From the NCBI GenBank assembly GCA_943788515.1, contig CALSQM010000002.1, positions 124,001 to 188,000 on the forward strand: a DNA stretch of 64,000 nucleotides, written 5' to 3'. Below the pieces are notes generated by a model. The model saw only the letters and a program-made list of their open reading frames with translations, had not been told where the DNA came from and did not search any database. The stretch comes from an uncultured SAR86 cluster bacterium. GTDB lineage: Bacteria; Pseudomonadota; Gammaproteobacteria; Magnimaribacterales; D2472. The stretch's first letter is position 1; each line of letters begins with the position of its first letter. This document shows, one piece after another, positions 60,577-64,000 of the stretch. The position numbers and the translations under genes were made by a program.

Positions 60577-61812
60577 GATGCTGCCTCTATCTTGGCTACA
60601 ACCTGATTTGCAGTTTCTGCACTTAATGTCCAGCCAAGATGGCCATGACCTGCATGATAAAAGACTCCTTTCATCCTACTTTCAGAAGTTATTGGCATCA
60701 TATTGGGAGTCATTGGCCTTAGACCTGCCCAAGGGGTATAAGTTTCTGTACTAACATTGGGAAAATATTTTTCAACCCAATCTAACAGTGGCCTAATTCT
60801 ATTCTGACGTATATCTGTATTTATACCTGCAAGTTCAGCAGTACCAGCAACCCTAAATCTGTCGCCAAGACGACTTGCAACTATTTTTACAGGCTGATCA
60901 ATAAGCGATACCGAAGGAGCACAGCTTTTTGAAAGTTCGTCTTTTAAATCTATTGTGATGCTATATCCTTTTACAGGATAGATATTCATTTTATCTCCAA
61001 GTCTACTTGCGAAGCTTTGTGTAGCCAACCCCTGCACAAATAACCACATTATCAAATGAATCATTCATAATTTCATTTTCTTTTCGCATGGTCAGAACGA
61101 GCTCGCCTTTCTGTCTAGATATATATTCGACAGTAGTATTAAGCCGAAGGTTTGCAGAATACTTTTCAACCAATACTCTTTCTAGGTTGGTGCAGAATTT
61201 ATGAATATCACCACTAGCATCTGACTTTGTATATATCCCTCCAACAATTTTTTCATAGTTGGCATTATTTTTAAAAGCAGGCTCAAGCTCTTTTACTTCT
61301 TCTGTTGTAAGGGTGTTCCACTCCATTCCCTCTTGATCTAGCCATGATTTTTTTGCCTGATCGAGCTTAAATTCTTTTTCTGAATCATAGAATCTTAAAA
61401 TACCTTTTTTTAAAAGTTCGAATTCTATCCCTTCATCTTCAGCAATTTTAAAATAGGTCTCCCTTGCTTTTTTAGCCATATCAATAGTTTCAAGAGTACT
61501 CTTTTTATGCTCTCCCTTAAGAGTTGCCCATAAAAAACCCATCATCCATTTATATTTTTGAATTTCAGGAGAAGGATTAAATAGCAAGGGTGCATCTGGT
61601 TTAAACATCCACTTAATGCCATTCATTACGTTTTTAGGCGTATTCCATGTTTCTGCATTACTTGCACTTAACTGACCGCCATTAGCATAGCTTGTTGCCA
61701 TTGCTGGATAGCGTCTAGAATCGATAATAGTGACTTTGTAGCCTTTTTTTAGAAGAGCATATGCGGTTGTTGTGCCAGCAATGCCTGCTCCAATGACTGC
61801 TACTTTTTTCAT
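60573..61812 (-). pseudogene. dadA: D-amino acid dehydrogenase DadA-like, single-nucleotide frameshift
   Basis: Two ORFs join to one DadA. N-half starts at ATG 61812: MKKVAVIGAGIAGTTTAYAL (FAD Rossmann), YANGGQLSASNAETW near residue 45, NVVICAG, then stops. The C-half continues ATQSFASRLGDKMNIYPVKG and ends GHGHLGWTLSAETANQVV. Removing one G from GGGG (CCCC at 61029-61032 on the plus strand) restores a 412-residue protein, normal length for the family. DadA oxidises D-alanine and other D-amino acids at the membrane. Either a sequencing error or an inactivating mutation. Confidence 0.85.
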
Positions 61813-61900
61813 TGCCCATTGTCTCAACTAATCTTCTAAAAGCCTATAGCTAATCAATAAATAATGGGCTTCAAATTTATTCAAAAGTTAGCTACAATTT

Positions 61901-61920
61901 AAATAAGAATCATTCTCATC
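61901..61920 (+). promoter_or_regulatory. Fur box upstream of FTR1 gene
   Basis: AAATAAGAATCATTCTCATC contains a near-perfect 17-bp inverted repeat, ATAAGAATCATTCTCAT, with one mismatch pair. It matches the Fur recognition pattern (GATAATGATAATCATTATC). It lies 27 nt before the ATG of an iron permease, where a repressor would block transcription when iron is plentiful. Confidence 0.75.
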
Positions 61921-61946
61921 TAGAAATATATACGAGGTCATACAAT

Positions 61947-62786
61947 ATGAGTGAATTTATAATTACATTTAGAGAGGTGCTAGAGGCATCTTTGGTGGTG
62001 GGTATTATTTATTTGATTCTTGAAAAATCAAATCAGATAAGTCATCTTTATAAATTGTGGGCTGGAGTAGCTGCGGCTATTGTAGCTAGCGCTCTGGTTG
62101 GGTATTTGGTGTTAATTGCTAAAAACTCCCTTGGCAACGATTCTACCGCTGCGCTTTTTGAAGCAATTTTCTTATATTTAACTGCTATCCTAATTTGGTA
62201 TGTTATTTTTTGGCTATCAAAACATGTCAGTGACAGAAAAGAACTTGAAGGGAAAACACTTGGCGCTATAGAACTATCTTCGTGGGGTGTTTTCTTTGTA
62301 GTCTTTTTTGCAATTTTGAGAGAGGGTTTTGAGACAGCGGTATTTTTAATCTCTAGCTTCACAATAACAGGATCATTTTCTTACGTTGGCTTTTTGGCAG
62401 GTGCTGTCCTTGCTATTTTAATTGGATATTTAATCGTCCTTCAGGGAAGAAGAATTAACTTAAAAAATGTATTTAAATACACAACTTTGTTACTAGTATT
62501 TTTAGCAGCCGGGATGATTGCTTATGGAACCCATGAATTTGAAGAGTATCTAGTTAAATCTGAAAAAATAGAAGAATCAGAAGTATATAGACCTTGGAAT
62601 ATTTTAGAGCCCCAGAAAACAGAAGAGGGCACAAAAATCTATCACCCACTTCACGACAAGGGTTCTATTGGAGTTTTTGCAAAAGGATTTTTTGGCTATA
62701 ACAGTAATCCAAATATACCTGAAGTACTTTTATGGATAGCTGCTTTATTTTTTGGTTTCAATATGTGGCGAAGGTTTTACCACTAA
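61947..62786 (+). CDS. FTR1 family iron permease
   Basis: 279 aa, seven TM helices. Two REXXE iron-binding motifs: REVLEASLVVGIIYLI at residue about 8 and LREGFETAVFLISS near 126, as in Ftr1/EfeU. A long loop rich in Glu (KSEKIEESEVYRPWN) lies between TM6 and TM7. Imports ferric iron, or ferrous via partner oxidases; EfeO and EfeB are not adjacent, so it may use another partner. A Fur box precedes it. Confidence 0.92.
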   Translation: MSEFIITFREVLEASLVVGIIYLILEKSNQISHLYKLWAGVAAAIVASALVGYLVLIAKNSLGNDSTAALFEAIFLYLTAILIWYVIFWLSKHVSDRKELEGKTLGAIELSSWGVFFVVFFAILREGFETAVFLISSFTITGSFSYVGFLAGAVLAILIGYLIVLQGRRINLKNVFKYTTLLLVFLAAGMIAYGTHEFEEYLVKSEKIEESEVYRPWNILEPQKTEEGTKIYHPLHDKGSIGVFAKGFFGYNSNPNIPEVLLWIAALFFGFNMWRRFYH

Positions 62787-63683
62787 GAATCTAGCTGATC
62801 CATATTCTTAATTGCCTTGCCCATCTGGCGCTCCCTTGTGGCATGCTCATTGACAGACTTTAGCATTGCATCTGCCTTTTTTAATAGATCATCTGTTGAG
62901 CTACTAAATTTTTCAAATTCTTTTTTTAGTTTTCCAAACTCTTCCATGATCTCACCAGCTCTTTCATTTAAAGCCAAGGTCCTAAAACCCATATGTACGC
63001 TTATTAGATATGCAGCAAGAGAATTAGGGCCCATGATCAACACTCTTGAGTCTCTAAAAATTTGCTCTCGTAGGTTATCAATAGAATCTATCAACTGCAT
63101 CAGTGACTCACTAGGTATATACATAACACCCAGATCTATTGTTATACCAGTTTGAACATATTTTTCTTTTATATCTATCGCATCTTTTATTACATGCCTT
63201 CTAATGTCATCAATTGATTTTTTTACAGACCTCTCATCGCTTTGCTGAATAGAAGCTAAATAATTGTCATACAACCCAGATGGAAATTTAGCATCTATTG
63301 GCAACAGCAAACCCTTCAGGCATTTTTAAGACAATTTCTACTCTTTTACCCGAACCAGTTATTACCTCTGCATTCTTTTCAAATTGACTGGGCGGAAAAA
63401 TATCTTGCACTATGGCCTCAAGAGACCACTCTCCAAATTTTCCAGCAAGAGTTCCTCCAGATAGGTACCTTTTCAGTTTATCTAATGGGTCGTGGAAGGA
63501 TTGAATATCTTTTGTTAGGTCAGATATATTTATTTCTTGCCTTTCCATGGCCTTGTCAATATCTTTTAAAGACTCCTCATTAGATGATTTTGAAGGATCT
63601 TCTTTAAGATTTAAAAAGATAATTGATATTAACAGCAGAATGACTATTACTAATAAAATCGATACAACCCAAAGTCCACTCAT
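62783..63683 (-). pseudogene. rmuC: RmuC-like protein, single-nucleotide frameshift
   Basis: N-half from ATG 63683: TM segment GLWVVSILLVIVILLLISII, then LSGGTLAGKFGEWSLEAIVQDIFPPSQF and VEIVLKMPEG, then out of frame to a stop. C-half: LLLPIDAKFPSGLYDNYLASIQQ, VKKSIDDIRRHVIKDA, GITIDLGVMYIPSESL. The blocks are those of RmuC (PF02646). One extra base in TTT/GGG (plus strand 63309-63314) splits it; removing it gives 299 aa. RmuC acts in DNA recombination or repair with an endonuclease-like fold. Short versus E. coli (475 aa), lacking most of the N-terminal coiled coil. Confidence 0.8.
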
Positions 63684-63733
63684 ACAAAAAACCTTTAATA
63701 AGAATTAAAACTATATATATTTAACCTATTCTT

Positions 63734-63768
63734 TATAACTTATATTACATATACAACTCTAAGTTATA
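63734..63768. repeat. 9-bp inverted repeat in rmuC/aminotransferase divergent promoter
   Basis: TATAACTTA at 63734-63742 and TAAGTTATA at 63760-63768 are exact complements 17 nt apart. They lie just before TATAAA at 63772-63777, a likely -10 for the aminotransferase. A regulator-binding site is possible; it may also be chance in AT-rich sequence. Confidence 0.35.
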
Positions 63769-63788
63769 TCCTATAAAATAAGAAATAT

Positions 63789-64000
63789 ATGTCTAACATT
63801 CTAACTCATTTTGAAGAAATCAAAGCCAAAGGCTTATCAATTGATATCACCAGAGGTAAGCCGCATGCATCCCAGTTAGATCTTTCAAATGAGCTTCTAT
63901 CCATGGAAGTAGAACCTTACGAAGGGTCGATTGACTTAAGGAACTACGGAGAGCCTCTAGGTATAGAGGGTGCTAGAAAGCTTGGTTCTGAGCTTCTCTC
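63789..64000 (+). CDS. Aminotransferase, class I type (PF12897-like), N-terminal fragment
   Basis: The frame runs from ATG 63789 through the end of the window, so it is missing from the ORF track. 70 residues are visible: SIDITRGKPHASQLDLSNEL and SIDLRNYGEPLGIEGARKLG, the typical start of the 'LDLTRGKP...RNYG.l.G..eaR' aminotransferases (Asp_aminotransf family, PLP fold type I). The PLP lysine is outside the window. Probably an aspartate or alanine aminotransferase. TATAAA 11 nt upstream of ATG gives a very short leader. Confidence 0.75.
   Translation, partial: MSNILTHFEEIKAKGLSIDITRGKPHASQLDLSNELLSMEVEPYEGSIDLRNYGEPLGIEGARKLGSELL

Noticed and set aside
1-64000. Search for insertion sequences, prophage, CRISPR, tRNA or rRNA genes
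   Set aside because: No transposase, integrase, spaced direct repeats or RNA-gene patterns were recognised.

Overview
This 64 kb window is AT-rich bacterial chromosome packed with genes. No gap exceeds about 200 bp, and many genes overlap head-to-tail or tail-to-tail. The gene families are gammaproteobacterial: RpoH with its RpoH box, the yggS-proC-yggT-metX-metW-rdgB-hemW run, rppH/lgt/thyA/folA, a TonB2-type energy-transduction operon, argS followed by a SPOR protein, and BipA. Low GC, compaction, TRAP transport, scavenging phosphatases and many secreted peptidases and hydrolases suggest a marine oligotroph of the SAR86 type. That assignment is an inference from gene content, because there is no rRNA here. 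I found no tRNA, rRNA, CRISPR array, insertion sequence or prophage.

Layout. 1-8.6 kb (+): end of a flavin monooxygenase, a methyltransferase, secreted hydrolases, membrane lipid-type enzymes, a DUF3445 haem protein, and an ALDH7/saccharopine reductase pair for lysine catabolism. 8.6-9.3 kb (-): an XRE regulator and membrane-protein pair with a perfect 18-bp palindromic operator upstream. 9.3-16.2 kb: lipoproteins, a YwaF-like protein, a PlsC-type acyltransferase, a DUF885 peptidase, a crotonase, a Cys-rich mini-protein and a beta-barrel candidate. 16.3-22.3 kb: BipA, an M20 amidohydrolase, a nitronate monooxygenase, four translationally coupled small genes and a beta-hydroxyacid dehydrogenase. 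22.3-25 kb: a GT60-like GlcNAc-transferase gene with a MazG-like gene and two small ORFs, divergent from a prolyl-4-hydroxylase gene. 25-33.2 kb: an RpiR regulator, UvrD, a TRAP binding protein, LipB/LipA, DUF805 and the TRAP permeases. 33.3-40.2 kb: YaaA, a crotonase, two phosphatases, a YrfG-like HAD protein, CysQ, RpoH and TrmB. 40.2-48.4 kb (-): efp-argS-SPOR-yggS-proC-yggT-metX-metW-rdgB-hemW. 48.5-56.5 kb (+): an M2 peptidase, DUF1295 and the TonB2 operon (DUF3450, TtpC-like ExbB, ExbB, ExbD, TonB, TPR). 56.5-59.9 kb (-): rppH-TSUP-lgt-thyA-folA. 60-64 kb: a HAD phosphatase, a frameshifted dadA, a Fur-box-preceded FTR1 iron permease, a frameshifted rmuC, and the start of an aminotransferase gene.

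Main points of interest. (1) The adjacent prolyl hydroxylase and GT60-type glycosyltransferase have the same enzyme pairing that hydroxylates and GlcNAcylates Skp1 in Dictyostelium, so a bacterial hydroxyproline-glycosylation system is a testable possibility. (2) Many first genes have a -10 box only 6-7 nt before ATG and no Shine-Dalgarno sequence, which suggests widespread leaderless transcription. (3) Three genes (a DUF6356-like ORF, dadA, rmuC) are each broken by exactly one nucleotide in or beside a short homopolymer run. This is either sequencing error or recent decay.
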